From Planctopirus ephydatiae (GTDB lineage: Bacteria; Planctomycetota; Planctomycetia; Planctomycetales; Planctomycetaceae), in assembly GCF_007752345.1 (NCBI RefSeq), contig NZ_CP036299.1, positions 372,001-436,000 of the forward strand: a stretch of 64,000 nt of DNA, in the 5' to 3' direction. Positions 44,777 to 54,200 of the stretch are shown in pieces. The notes beneath the pieces were generated by a model that was not told the origin of the DNA, did no database searches, and saw only the letters and a list, made by a program, of their open reading frames with translations. Position 1 is the first letter of the stretch. Each line of letters starts with the position of its first letter. Position numbers and translations under genes: made by a program.

Positions 44777-45018
44777 ATTGCCGTGAAGTCGCCGATTTTC
44801 TCAGTGCTTATCTCGATGGAGAGCTTTCGCACGCAACGAAGCGTGAATTTGATGCCCATCTGGCGGAATGTCCCGCCTGTGTCGCCTATCTGGAGGGGTA
44901 TCAGCGCACTTTGGTGGCTTTGAAACTTGTCGCCGGTATTCCTGAAAAAACGGTGGAACCTGTCCCCGAAGAGATCATTCAGGCCATCCTGTATGCCCAG
45001 TCACAGACCGCTGCCTAG
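44773..45018 (+). CDS. zinc-finger anti-sigma factor (soluble, ZAS type)
   Basis: 81 residues. It has the motif Cys3 ... His29-x3-Cys33-x2-Cys36 (MNCREVADFLSAYLDGELS, HLAECPACVAYL), the zinc-binding anti-sigma (zf-HC2) fold that holds ECF sigma factors inactive. There is no transmembrane helix, so it acts in the cytosol; redox-sensitive ZAS proteins such as RsrA release sigma upon cysteine oxidation. Start and sigma stop overlap by four bases, giving coupled synthesis of the pair. Confidence 0.88.
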   Translation: MNCREVADFLSAYLDGELSHATKREFDAHLAECPACVAYLEGYQRTLVALKLVAGIPEKTVEPVPEEIIQAILYAQSQTAA

Positions 45019-45078
45019 GCCGGTTTTCATATGATCATCGCCAGGCATAAACTCTGTTTTCGGCCCAGAATGTTCGCC

Positions 45079-45113
45079 GGAACACCAGAGAGATTCCGAA
45101 CATCTGGTGTTCC
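45079..45113. repeat. perfect 11 bp inverted repeat downstream of the anti-sigma gene
   Basis: GGAACACCAGA (45079-45089) and TCTGGTGTTCC (45103-45113) are perfect complements around a 13 nt loop. There is no T-tract. It may end the Rrf2-sigma-anti-sigma transcript, or regulate the long TPR gene downstream. The rest of the 434 bp gap to 45453 holds only frames without similarity. Confidence 0.6.
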
Positions 45114-45452
45114 GCCTCTTGAGGCCGATGTGAAACGCCAGGTGATTCAAGATCGCAAAGCTTCGGCTAAACCGAGTGTTGATGTCGACTCCCTTTTGGG
45201 AACCACCAGAGACTTCTCGATCTTTGCCGGTGGTCTCTCCTTGCGATCTGCACTTGCTGCTGTGTATGGTGAACGGACACTTCAATGGGTCTCTGGCCCG
45301 TCGATGATTTCAGTTTTTCAATGGGTTGATTCTGCTCGACCTGGCAGACAGCGTTTTGATACCTCTGAGCTGGCTGTCCCCTGGCGGGCTGGCCCGATTA
45401 AGAAGCTGGAATTTGTACGATCACCGAGAATCTTCCGCAGGGTGCTGATCCC

Positions 45453-48400
45453 ATGTCACAGGCGAAAAACGCTGTTCGTGCTGCTAAAAAGCATGCGACA
45501 AGCCGTCAGGTTGGTGCGTCAGTCTTGTACGTGGCGATCGCAGCCTGGGCGCTGCAACCACTGGTACTGGCCAATGAAGAAGATCTGCTGTTCATTGAAC
45601 GGCTGAGAGGTCGCGGCTACCACGACACCGCACTTTTGTATCTGGACCAGTTACAAGCCAGACCGCAACTCGATGCGACTCTGAAATCCAGAATTCCCTA
45701 CGAACGCGCCATCACCTTACTCGATGCCGCCAAAATCAATCGCGATTCAAAAACAAAAACGGCTCAACTCGATTCAGCGTTGGCTTACCTTAATCAGTTC
45801 GTCAAGGAATCGCCTAATGCGCCGGAAGCAGCCACAGCCAATTTAAGGCGTGCCGAGATTTTACTGGCTCGTACTTCGGCAGAAGTCGGCAGTGCTCGAA
45901 CACTTCAGGGCGCTGCTGCCACTGAAGCCAATGATCGAGCTCGGAAGTCGGCCAGCGAAGCTCGCGAAATTCTCACCACAGCGGAAAATCAATATCAGAC
46001 AGCACTCAAAGCGTTTCCCGCACATATCGATAAGGTGGCTGATGCCGAAAAGTTTGCGGCCCGGGCGGAGACGGAAAATCGACTGATCAGCGTCCAGCTC
46101 GACCTGGCCCGTTCGAGCTACGAGGAGGCGCAGACTCATCCGTTGGATAGTGCTCAGCGAAAAGAATTGCTGCAGGCAGCAGCTGACGCTTACGAAAAAC
46201 TGCATCAGAAGTACCGCACAAATGTGGCTGGGCTCGTGTCGCGAATGTGGCAGGGAAAATGCTTTGAAGAGCAGGGTGATCTCCCGAAAGCTCTCGGTAT
46301 CTACAAAGAGATTCTTGATCAGCCCGATAACAGCCCATCGATGTCGGCACTGAAAGATCAGGCGCGGCAATTCCAGTTGATCTGCCTCAATCGAAAGTCA
46401 CCACCTGATTACGCTGCTGTCACTTCTCAAGGCGAGGAGTGGGTCAAAGGCAACAAGTCGTTGCTACGAAGTCGCGTCGGTCTCGGGATTCGACTCGAGT
46501 TGGCGAAGGCCTACGAGGGATTGGGAGATGACCGCAATCTCATCAAGCCCGAACAATTAAAGTTCTGGCGATTGGCAGCCACACACGCTCGCGATGTCTC
46601 ACAGTTTGGCGAGTTCAGTCGAGAAGGGATGGAGATTCTCCGCCGTCTCGAAAAGAAAATTTCTGGCGATGAAAAAGCTCCCGATGCTTTTGAACCAGCT
46701 CTGTTTGTGGCTCAGGCCAAACTTCAGGAACGACAAGACAAGCAGAAACTCTTCGAAGAAGCCACAGCTGCGAAACAACCAGCAGCCGAACTCTCCAAAA
46801 TGCGCCAGGAGCTTTCTCTGCTCGATCAGGAAGCCCTGAGATCCTTTGAGCTGGCACTGAAGCTGGCCGGTCGGCAGGATGACCCCGTCAAAGTCAACAA
46901 GGCCCGCTACCTCTATGGCTTATGTGCCTACTTGACCGGCAAGAGCTTCGAGGCCGCCGTGATTTGCGAGCAGGCCGCCATCATGGCTCGCGGTGATGAA
47001 GACCAGCAGCTGGCACTCGATGCGGCTTACCTCTCGCTGATGTCGCTCGTGCAGGCTTATCAGGAAAGTCAGTCCGAAGGAGCGATTCGCGAAGCGGAAC
47101 TTGATGCCGTCATCAATGCTGCCAATCGCATGCTCAAGCGATTCCCGGATACCGAAAAAGCCAACGATGTCCGCATGCAGATGGGAAATCTGTACAAGCT
47201 GCGAAAACGCTTTATCGAAGCCACAGGCTGGTACTTGCAGATTCCCGAAACGGGTGGCAAGTATGCCGAGGCACAGATGGCAGCCGGGCAGGCCTTCTGG
47301 AATGCCTACCTCGCGGAAGCCACCAAGCCCGAATCGATGCGCGTTGATGCCGCCCAGATGACCGTATGGCGTCAGACGGCCCAGAAGAAGCTCGAACAGG
47401 GTGTCGCCAAGATCTCGGAGAATCTGCCACCGGAAGGAACATCTCCTCCGGAACTGATTGCTGGCAAATGGTCGCTGGCCCAGATTCTGGTTGGACAAGG
47501 TCAGGATAAGGAAGCAGTCAAACTGTTGACGGGAGAGCCGCATTCTCCACGCAAAGCCATTGAAGTTCCTGATGAGAAGAAGCGCCCAGCCACTGGAATC
47601 AAGAATCGCGCATTTGCTGGGGAAACGCTCAAATTGCTGGTGCGAGCCTACATCGGTTCTGGCCAGACCAAAGAAGCCAACCAGGCCATGAAGGATTTGG
47701 AAAAGGTCGCTGCTGGTCAGGCCGGGGCAGACGTGACTCAACTGTACATCGGCATCAGCAAACTTTTGAAAGAAGAACTCGATCGTTTTAAAGAAACGGG
47801 CGAAACCGAACGCTACAACCAGTTGCGAACGGCCTTCGAAGAATTCATGGGAGATCTTTCCAAGCGGACAGAAGGCCAGACTTGGGCTTCGCTGAGCTGG
47901 ATTGGTGAAACCTATGCGGCTTTAGGTGAGGCCAGTGCCGGTGATCAGGAAAAGCAGGATCAGTTCTTCGGGAAGTCGGTCGAGGCCTTCGAATCGATTC
48001 TCAGTCGCAGTGAAAATGAGCCCGAGTTTGCCAGTGCGAATCAACTCCTCTCGACCAAAGTGCGGCTGATTCGTGCTCATCGCATGAAGAAAAATTTCGA
48101 AGCGGGTGAGAAGATCATCAACGAACTGCTCGCCTCAAGAAAGAATGATGTCGTCCTGCAGACACAGGCCGCTGAGCTTTACCTGGACTGGGGCATAAAC
48201 AGCGATGCCAAGTATCTGAACATCGCTCTTGTCGGTAACCCGGCAACAGGTGTCTGGGGTTTCGGTGCCTTAGGTCAGCGATTGCAGCAGGCGATGGACA
48301 GTGGCCGTGCCGACCTGTTGCCGCAATATCTCGATGCCCGCTACAACGCTGGAACTGCGCGACTGGCTCTGGCGGAATCTCAGGGGGATCAGAAGAAGCG

Positions 48401-49073
48401 AGCTACTCAGCTGAAAAACGCAGAGATTGAACTGGTCGCCAGCTTGAGTGTACTTCCCGATTTGACTCCCGAACAACGCGGTCGATTCAACGATCTGTAT
48501 CGGAAAGTCCTGGAAGCTTCCGGCAAACCCGCTGTCGATATGCCGCTGTCGCGTGAAGTGGCGATGATCGCCTCGACAGAGACCACCGAGACATCTGAAA
48601 ACAATGAACCTGGAGTCGCGGGAGCTACTGGCAACCAGAAAGCTGACAACAAAAAGCCCGACGAGCCAGAGAAGATCACCGAAGTTGCTCCCCCGATGTC
48701 GACCACGACCTCTTATGCAATTATCGGTGGGATTGTGGTGGCCTGCCTGGGAGTGGTGGGATTCTTCGTCATGAATGGAAACAAGCAGAAAAAGCGTTCC
48801 CGCAAAACACCTGGCCGGAGTGAACCCACTTCGCTGAATGTTGATTTTGGTGGAGGAGCCCCCGCCGCTCTGGGAAATTTTGATTTTGACATCGCAACGA
48901 AACCGACTGGAAAAGCGCCACCTAAGCCGACCAGTCGTCCAAAGCCCGCAGGGACAGCCACTCGTACTGCGGCTGAAAAACCCAGCAGTGAAAAAGCGAC
49001 TGGTGAGAAGACGGCTCGACCTGCGGGAACTCCCAAGCCCCGTCCCAAGCCTCCCGTAGAACCACCCGGCTAA
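45453..49073 (+). CDS. very large TPR-rich protein with terminal membrane anchors
   Basis: 1206 residues. An N-terminal hydrophobic segment (residues about 21-40, VLYVAIAAWALQPLVLA) directs export. Nearly the whole length is helical with TPR-like repeats, such as RGYHDTALLYLDQLQARP, YLNQFVKESPNAPEAATANLRRAEILL and VMRMQMGNLYK-like VRMQMGNLYKLRKRFIEATGWYLQIPE. Near residue 1085-1107 a transmembrane helix (YAIIGGIVVACLGVVGFFVM) is followed by a basic, Pro/Lys-rich cytosolic tail. It is first in a same-strand series with another TPR protein, ExbB and two ExbD proteins, suggesting that it is the periplasmic part of an energised envelope machine. No catalytic domain is seen. Confidence 0.85.
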   Translation: MSQAKNAVRAAKKHATSRQVGASVLYVAIAAWALQPLVLANEEDLLFIERLRGRGYHDTALLYLDQLQARPQLDATLKSRIPYERAITLLDAAKINRDSKTKTAQLDSALAYLNQFVKESPNAPEAATANLRRAEILLARTSAEVGSARTLQGAAATEANDRARKSASEAREILTTAENQYQTALKAFPAHIDKVADAEKFAARAETENRLISVQLDLARSSYEEAQTHPLDSAQRKELLQAAADAYEKLHQKYRTNVAGLVSRMWQGKCFEEQGDLPKALGIYKEILDQPDNSPSMSALKDQARQFQLICLNRKSPPDYAAVTSQGEEWVKGNKSLLRSRVGLGIRLELAKAYEGLGDDRNLIKPEQLKFWRLAATHARDVSQFGEFSREGMEILRRLEKKISGDEKAPDAFEPALFVAQAKLQERQDKQKLFEEATAAKQPAAELSKMRQELSLLDQEALRSFELALKLAGRQDDPVKVNKARYLYGLCAYLTGKSFEAAVICEQAAIMARGDEDQQLALDAAYLSLMSLVQAYQESQSEGAIREAELDAVINAANRMLKRFPDTEKANDVRMQMGNLYKLRKRFIEATGWYLQIPETGGKYAEAQMAAGQAFWNAYLAEATKPESMRVDAAQMTVWRQTAQKKLEQGVAKISENLPPEGTSPPELIAGKWSLAQILVGQGQDKEAVKLLTGEPHSPRKAIEVPDEKKRPATGIKNRAFAGETLKLLVRAYIGSGQTKEANQAMKDLEKVAAGQAGADVTQLYIGISKLLKEELDRFKETGETERYNQLRTAFEEFMGDLSKRTEGQTWASLSWIGETYAALGEASAGDQEKQDQFFGKSVEAFESILSRSENEPEFASANQLLSTKVRLIRAHRMKKNFEAGEKIINELLASRKNDVVLQTQAAELYLDWGINSDAKYLNIALVGNPATGVWGFGALGQRLQQAMDSGRADLLPQYLDARYNAGTARLALAESQGDQKKRATQLKNAEIELVASLSVLPDLTPEQRGRFNDLYRKVLEASGKPAVDMPLSREVAMIASTETTETSENNEPGVAGATGNQKADNKKPDEPEKITEVAPPMSTTTSYAIIGGIVVACLGVVGFFVMNGNKQKKRSRKTPGRSEPTSLNVDFGGGAPAALGNFDFDIATKPTGKAPPKPTSRPKPAGTATRTAAEKPSSEKATGEKTARPAGTPKPRPKPPVEPPG

Positions 49074-49243
49074 ATCGTGTGAGGATTATCTCTCCACCTG
49101 AAAAACAGATGCTGAATCAGCCTTCGAATTGTGACAACTCCTTCAAAGAAAACTTTCCAGCTTGTTTGAGCGCTGCCACTCGTTGAGAGCCGTAAAACAG
49201 GTAGCCAGCAGGCCGGAATAACAGCCCATACGGACAGATCAAT

Positions 49244-50329
49244 ATGATGCCGAACTTGCACACGATGATTGGGGATCAGTTAGGCCGGGCCGCACGACCA
49301 TTTTTAATGTGCGGAGCGTTGCTGCTCTCGTGCCAACTGGCGGTTGATGGGGCAGATATCGTCATTCGCAAAGGGGGCGGGCGTGTTGGCGGGACTGCGG
49401 TTTCGACGAAATCCGGCATGATGGTCAAGCCTCAGGCGGGAGACGAAGTCACCATCCCTCTGGCGGAGTTGCAATCAGTCGAGTGGGATTCCATGCCCGC
49501 CAGCTTCAAAATTGCCAGTGGAGATCTGGCAGCCGGTCGCTTCGACAAAGCGATTGAGGCTCTCTCTAAGTTGAAGTCGGATGGCAAGTTCCCCAGCGAC
49601 AATGTGAAGAAGGAAATCGGCTACACTCTGGCCCGCGCCAAGGGCCTGCTGGCTCAGACTCAACCCTCGAAAGTCGATGACGCGATCAAGGAATTAAAGG
49701 GCATTCAGGCCAGTGATCCAGATTTCTACCAGTATTTTCCCTCGGTGATTTTGCTCGCCGACCTGCTGGTCAACAAAGGCTCATTTGATGAAGCCGCCAA
49801 GGTTCTGGAATCATTTGAGGGAGTGACTGATTCCTCGTTGAAACTGCAGGGGCGCAGCTATGTGGGGCGAGTCCTCCTGGCACAGGGCAAGATCCCCCAG
49901 GCGGTGACAGCTTTCGACGAAGTCATCTCGGCTTCAGGTGATGATCAAACGCTGGCACCACGCAAGCTCGATGCCATGGTGGGCAAAGCCAAAGCCGCTA
50001 TTCAACAGAACAAGTATGCGGAAGCCTTGCCACTTCTGGATGATGTCATGCTGAACATGACGGAGGCCAGTGCCGCCACAGGTGCGGAATGCAAACTCCT
50101 GCAAGGCAATTGTCTGCAGGCTCTGAACAAGCCCATGGAGGCCGTGCTGGCCTATCTGTATGTCGATCTGAATTATCCCAATGAATCAGGTGCCCGGGCT
50201 GAGGCACTTTATCATCTGGCGGGCTTGTGGCGCGTCATTCAGCACCCTGACAGGGGGTTGGAAGCACGGGCTCGACTCGAGGCCGATTATCCCGCCAGTC
50301 CCTGGGCCAAGAAACTTTCAGGAAGTTAA
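49244..50329 (+). CDS. exported TPR protein
   Basis: 361 residues from ATG 49244. An export signal is at about 19-36 (PFLMCGALLLSCQLAVDGAD). A short beta-rich domain follows (IVIRKGGGRVGGTAVSTKSG, EVTIPLAELQSVEWDSMP). TPR-like units make up the rest, for example GDLAAGRFDKAIEALSKLK, NKGSFDEAAKVLESFEG, AQGKIPQAVTAFDEVI, and the final YHLAGLWRVIQHPDRGLEARARLEADYPASPWA is the YbgF/CpoB-like ending. It stands between the large TPR protein and the ExbB-ExbD genes. A periplasmic partner of that complex is inferred. Confidence 0.85.
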   Translation: MMPNLHTMIGDQLGRAARPFLMCGALLLSCQLAVDGADIVIRKGGGRVGGTAVSTKSGMMVKPQAGDEVTIPLAELQSVEWDSMPASFKIASGDLAAGRFDKAIEALSKLKSDGKFPSDNVKKEIGYTLARAKGLLAQTQPSKVDDAIKELKGIQASDPDFYQYFPSVILLADLLVNKGSFDEAAKVLESFEGVTDSSLKLQGRSYVGRVLLAQGKIPQAVTAFDEVISASGDDQTLAPRKLDAMVGKAKAAIQQNKYAEALPLLDDVMLNMTEASAATGAECKLLQGNCLQALNKPMEAVLAYLYVDLNYPNESGARAEALYHLAGLWRVIQHPDRGLEARARLEADYPASPWAKKLSGS

Positions 50330-50651
50330 CGAACGGAGTTTGGTATTCGCCGCAAGAACAGGCACAGAAGATATTCGGAAAGTAACTTCTCTCGATTGCC
50401 TGTCATTCCAGGGATTGCCTCTGGAATCAGGGGGGCAGCAGACTTACACTCAAGCTTTGATGCGTTGTTCAACATCCACCCGATATTTTTCATCTTCTCC
50501 TGAAGATTTCGTCTTTTCATCGAATGTTTTGTGTTCCGTAACGGTGTTACAGCGAGTGACTTGATCCCGAAAGATTGATTAACTCCTGTTGTTTTATGAA
50601 TATGGCAAGCAGCTTCATGTTTGGCTGGTCGTCGGAGAGAGTTTCCTTTCG

Positions 50652-51626
50652 ATGTCTTCAGTGCATCATGGCTCGACTTTCACATCCCTGAATCACTCCG
50701 CAGTTCTTGCAAGAGGTGCCCCTTTGAACCGTCGTTGGACCGCATTCTGGCTGGTTGGTGCAATTGTTGTCATTGGCATGGGAACAGGCATGTTCTCATC
50801 AGGGGCCGATCTTCTGGGAGTTGATCTTCCGGGAACGTCACTCGCTCTAGCCCAGGATGAAGCCGCTGCCCCGGCAGCAGGTGCTGCGGCTGCTGATCCT
50901 GCAGCAGACATTCTTGCTCAACGCAAGCAGGAAAGTTTCCTCGCGTGGATGATTCGCGCCTCGGGCATTTTCGGCTTTCTGATCATGCTCGTCTCGTTCG
51001 TCATGGTGGCTCTGCTGATGATGCTGTTCTTGCAGCTTCGTAAAGTGAACTACATTCCAGCCGACTTCGTCGAAGACTTTGAAGAAAAGCTCAATGCCCG
51101 CGATTACCCCGGGGCCTACGAACTCGCGAAAAGTGATGATTCATTCGTGGCCCGTGTTCTGGCAGCCGGTATGGCTCGCCTCGCCCGTGGTTATGAAGAA
51201 GTCGAAAACGCCATGCAGGAAGTCGGCGACGACGAAGCCCTCGGCATGGAACAGAAGATTGGTTATCTGGCACTGATCGGCTCAGTCGCACCGATGCTCG
51301 GTCTGCTGGGTACTGTTCAGGGGATGGTGCTCAGCTTCCAGGTGATTGCCACCAGTACACAGCAGCCCAAGCCTTACGAGCTGGCCGACGGTATTGCGAC
51401 GGCGCTCTTCACGACACTAGAAGGTCTCGTTGTGGCGATTCCCGCAATTGTGGGATTCACTGTCTATAAGAATCGTTTTGCCCGATTCATGTTTGAGGCC
51501 AGTGTCATCAGCGAAGGATTGATGAGCCGTTTCAGTGGTATGAAACCACAGGCCGCACCTGCTGCTCCAGCAGCACCGGCGGCTCGTCCTGCTGCCGCTG
51601 CTCCTGCTGCAGCTCCACAGGGTTAA
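50652..51626 (+). CDS. MotA/TolQ/ExbB proton channel protein with exported N-terminal extension
   Basis: About 324 residues. ATG 50652 is chosen (GGAGAGAG upstream); an in-frame start at 50589 has none. A first hydrophobic segment near residues 28-50 is followed by a signal-like ALAQDEAAAP and an Ala-rich linker, features common in planctomycete ExbB homologues. The channel core has three helices: ASGIFGFLIMLVSFVMVALLMM, then IGYLALIGSVAPMLGLLGTVQGMVLSF and ATALFTTLEGLVVAIPAIVGFTVYKN, the ExbB/TolQ signature. The C-terminus is Ala/Pro repeats. It couples the proton gradient to work in the periplasm with the two ExbD proteins that follow. Confidence 0.93.
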   Translation: MSSVHHGSTFTSLNHSAVLARGAPLNRRWTAFWLVGAIVVIGMGTGMFSSGADLLGVDLPGTSLALAQDEAAAPAAGAAAADPAADILAQRKQESFLAWMIRASGIFGFLIMLVSFVMVALLMMLFLQLRKVNYIPADFVEDFEEKLNARDYPGAYELAKSDDSFVARVLAAGMARLARGYEEVENAMQEVGDDEALGMEQKIGYLALIGSVAPMLGLLGTVQGMVLSFQVIATSTQQPKPYELADGIATALFTTLEGLVVAIPAIVGFTVYKNRFARFMFEASVISEGLMSRFSGMKPQAAPAAPAAPAARPAAAAPAAAPQG

Positions 51627-51741
51627 TCCGCTCGAATCTGGAGCGATCAATATGTTTGGTCGCTCTGGAAGAGAACGAGCCTTCACAGTTCTGTTTTGAA
51701 GACATAGACATCTCTGATCGTATTCGCACAGGAATCGACTT

Positions 51742-52221
51742 GTGGCAAAACGCCGTTCGAATCACACCAGCGTCATTGAACCGGATATGACGCCGATGAT
51801 TGATATCGTGTTCCAGTTGCTCACCTTCTTCATGGTGGTGATCAACTTCGAGAACACCAAGGCTGATGAACGCGTCAAGCTCCCTAAAGACCTGCTGGCT
51901 AAACCTCCGGAAGTCAAACCGGCGGAAGAACTGGTGCTGAATGTCGGCTTTGATCGAGACTTTGCCGGTCGCAAGCTATCGGATGAGCCCATCGTCTTCT
52001 ATGCCGGTGATAAATTCACCATCAATAACTTTGGCCCACTGCTCGAACAGGAAAAGCGACTGGCGGAAGCCAAAGGCGGAAAGGGGACAATTGACGAAAC
52101 GACTGTCATCCTCCGGGCCGATAGTGAAGTTCCCACAGGCAAAGTGCAGGAACTGATTCGCAAATGTCAGGAAATTGGCTACACCAAGTTTTCGCTCAAG
52201 GCGATTTCTGAAGAAAATTGA
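51742..52221 (+). CDS. ExbD/TolR family protein (first copy)
   Basis: 159 residues from GTG 51742, with AGGAA eight bases upstream. A short cytosolic N-terminus leads into DMTPMIDIVFQLLTFFMVVINF, the transmembrane helix with the essential Asp of ExbD/TolR. The periplasmic domain ends in VILRADSEVPTGKVQELIRKCQEIGYTKFSLKA. It lies 115 bp after the exbB-like gene and 73 bp before a second exbD-like gene. Confidence 0.93.
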   Translation: MAKRRSNHTSVIEPDMTPMIDIVFQLLTFFMVVINFENTKADERVKLPKDLLAKPPEVKPAEELVLNVGFDRDFAGRKLSDEPIVFYAGDKFTINNFGPLLEQEKRLAEAKGGKGTIDETTVILRADSEVPTGKVQELIRKCQEIGYTKFSLKAISEEN

Positions 52222-52294
52222 CGAAAGCCCTCGAACTACTTTGCATGAACACTGTCAGTGATTGCCGCCGGTTTATTGAGTGAGATTAAAAGCC

Positions 52295-52801
52295 ATGGGA
52301 AGTAAACGCAGGCCAGACAGTGGTGGAAAAGTTGAAATCCCCATGGCGCCCATGATTGATATCGTCTTTCAGCTGCTCATTTTCTTCATGCTCCAGCTGA
52401 AGATCATGGCTCCCGAAGGAAACTTCGATATCAATATGCCGCTGGGCCAGTCATCACAGCAGAGCAGCGATGCTCCTCTGGTTCCAGATATCAAAGTGAA
52501 GTTGATTTCGGACGCCAATGGAAACCTCGCTCAGCTCAAATTTGGCGAGCGTAATCTCGGTGTGGGAGATGGAGCCTTCGAAGCTTTAGGGGCCGAAGTG
52601 CTCAAAATCATTGGTACTCCCGGCAACCCAGCCACCAAAGATATCGAAGTCGAGATCGATGCCGACTACGAACTTCACTACGAGTATGTCATCAAGGCAG
52701 TTTCACACTGTACAGGCAAGATCGATCCACAGACCAAGCAACTCGTTCGCTATGTCGAGAAGATCAAGTTCGCCCCGCCGCGACTTCCTAAAAACAGCTG
52801 A
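52295..52801 (+). CDS. ExbD/TolR family protein (second copy)
   Basis: About 168 residues from ATG 52295; a GTG at 52280 is an alternative and neither has a strong ribosome binding site. The helix EIPMAPMIDIVFQLLIFFMLQL has the conserved Asp. The periplasmic part ends in DIEVEIDADYELHYEYVIKAVSHCTGKID, longer and different from that of the first copy, so the two are not a recent duplicate. The operon ends at a strong hairpin terminator. Confidence 0.92.
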   Translation: MGSKRRPDSGGKVEIPMAPMIDIVFQLLIFFMLQLKIMAPEGNFDINMPLGQSSQQSSDAPLVPDIKVKLISDANGNLAQLKFGERNLGVGDGAFEALGAEVLKIIGTPGNPATKDIEVEIDADYELHYEYVIKAVSHCTGKIDPQTKQLVRYVEKIKFAPPRLPKNS

Positions 52802-52821
52802 TGAATATCACTGACAATTCC

Positions 52822-52862
52822 AGTGGCCCGGGTGATTCCAGGAATCGTCCGGGCCACTTGGC
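52822..52862. terminator. hairpin between the ExbD unit and the converging ald gene
   Basis: AGTGGCCCGG and CCGGGCCACT form the outer stem and GATTC/GAATC the inner stem; a short T-containing stretch follows on the plus strand. It lies 20 bp after the ExbD stop and 25 bp before the ald stop, so it can serve both. Confidence 0.8.
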
Positions 52863-52887
52863 ATTTATGATCCGAGGCTTAAGCCTG

Positions 52888-53988
52888 TTACAGTTCGGTC
52901 AGTGGCAGGTGGAACGTCTTGGCGACGGCGGCATTCGTCACCTGGCCCGCATGAATGTTGACCGCCCGGTTTAACCCTGCATGGCCTTTGCAGGCCGGCA
53001 ACACGCCCTCTTTCGCAATCTTGAGGATGTAAGGAAGCGTCACGTTGCACAGAGCATAGGTACTCGTACGGCCCACCGCACCCGGCATATTCGTAACACA
53101 GTAATGCACAATCCCATCGACGACATATGTCGGGTCGGAATGTGTCGTTGGTCGAGTCGTTTCCACGCATCCCCCCTGATCGACAGCCACGTCGATAATC
53201 ACTGCTCCGTGCTTCATGTACTTCAGGTCTTCGCGAGAGACCAGATTGGGTGCTCGGGCACCTTCCACCAGCACAGCTCCAATCACCAGATCAGCCAGCT
53301 TGAGCTGCTGCCGGATATTATGTCGGTCACTGAAGAGCGTATTCACATTGGGAGGCATGATGTCCTCAAGGTAGCGCAGCCGATCGACGTTGATGTCGAG
53401 AATGACCACGTCGGCCTGAAAGCCTGCAGCAATTCGAGCCGCATTCTTCCCGACCACACCACCGCCCAGAATGGCAATATGAGCTGGTGCCACACCCGGC
53501 ACTCCTGCCAGTAAAATCCCGCGGCCAAGTTGTGGCCGTTCGAGATACTTGGCTCCCTCCTGAATACTCATACGGCCAGCGATTTCACTCATGGGAGTCA
53601 ACAGTGGTAAATCGCCCTGCGGCCCGCGTAGAGTTTCATACGCTATCGCCGTCACTCCACTTTCGATCACATTTCGCGTCAACGATTCACTGGCGGCAAA
53701 GTGAAAGTAAGTGAAGATCGCCTGGCCAGATCGCATCAGGGGGAACTCAGCCGCCTGTGGCTCTTTGACTTTGACGATCAGATCCGCCTGATCCCAGACT
53801 TCTTTCGCACTTGCCACAATCTGGGCGCCAGCCTCGGCATACTCTTCGTCTGAAATCCCACTGCCGACTCCCGCTCCTGCTTCCACCAGCACGGTGTGTC
53901 CACCACGCTTCAATTCCTCAACACCTACGGGGAGCATGGCCACGCGATACTCATCAACCTTCACTTCTTTGGGAACACCCACCCGCAT
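52888..53988 (-). CDS. ald: alanine dehydrogenase
   Basis: 366 residues, the normal size. It oxidises L-alanine to pyruvate and ammonium with NAD+. Family marks include MRVGVPKEVKVDEYRVAMLP at the N-terminus, LIVKVKEPQ, the block GQAIFTYFHFAASESLT, and the NAD motif ILGGGVVGKNAARIAAGFQADV. The C-terminal VAVDQGGCVETTRPTTHSDPTYVVDGIVHYCVTNMPG is very characteristic. ATG 53988 has GGAAGG upstream. The gene stands alone on the minus strand between a terminator and a longer gap. Confidence 0.96.
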   Translation of the reverse strand: MRVGVPKEVKVDEYRVAMLPVGVEELKRGGHTVLVEAGAGVGSGISDEEYAEAGAQIVASAKEVWDQADLIVKVKEPQAAEFPLMRSGQAIFTYFHFAASESLTRNVIESGVTAIAYETLRGPQGDLPLLTPMSEIAGRMSIQEGAKYLERPQLGRGILLAGVPGVAPAHIAILGGGVVGKNAARIAAGFQADVVILDINVDRLRYLEDIMPPNVNTLFSDRHNIRQQLKLADLVIGAVLVEGARAPNLVSREDLKYMKHGAVIIDVAVDQGGCVETTRPTTHSDPTYVVDGIVHYCVTNMPGAVGRTSTYALCNVTLPYILKIAKEGVLPACKGHAGLNRAVNIHAGQVTNAAVAKTFHLPLTEL

Positions 53989-54117
53989 GATCGCCCTTCC
54001 GGTCTAGCTCAATTCTGAAATGAACGCATTGTCATTCCACTATATCGGTCATTGCCATTGTGGGCGATGTCAACAGATGCCGAGATTCATAGGATCATGA
54101 TCTCGACCTCGATGACA

Positions 54118-54156
54118 AATAAAAAACCGTTCATGGCGTATCCACCACGAACGGTT
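54118..54156 (-). terminator. intrinsic terminator of the PLP decarboxylase gene
   Basis: On the minus strand AACCGTTCGTGG pairs with CCATGAACGGTT (one G-T pair) around an 8 nt loop and is followed by a T-run. It begins about 45 bp after the stop codon at 54201. Confidence 0.9.
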
Positions 54157-54200
54157 CAGAAAATCAGTCAGTATCGATTAAGGACTTGAGTGACCTGGAA

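Noticed and set aside
45031-45452. A plus-strand protein in the anti-sigma/TPR gap
   Set aside because: The frame overlaps the start of the TPR protein, has no ribosome binding site and includes a perfect hairpin; no family similarity is visible.
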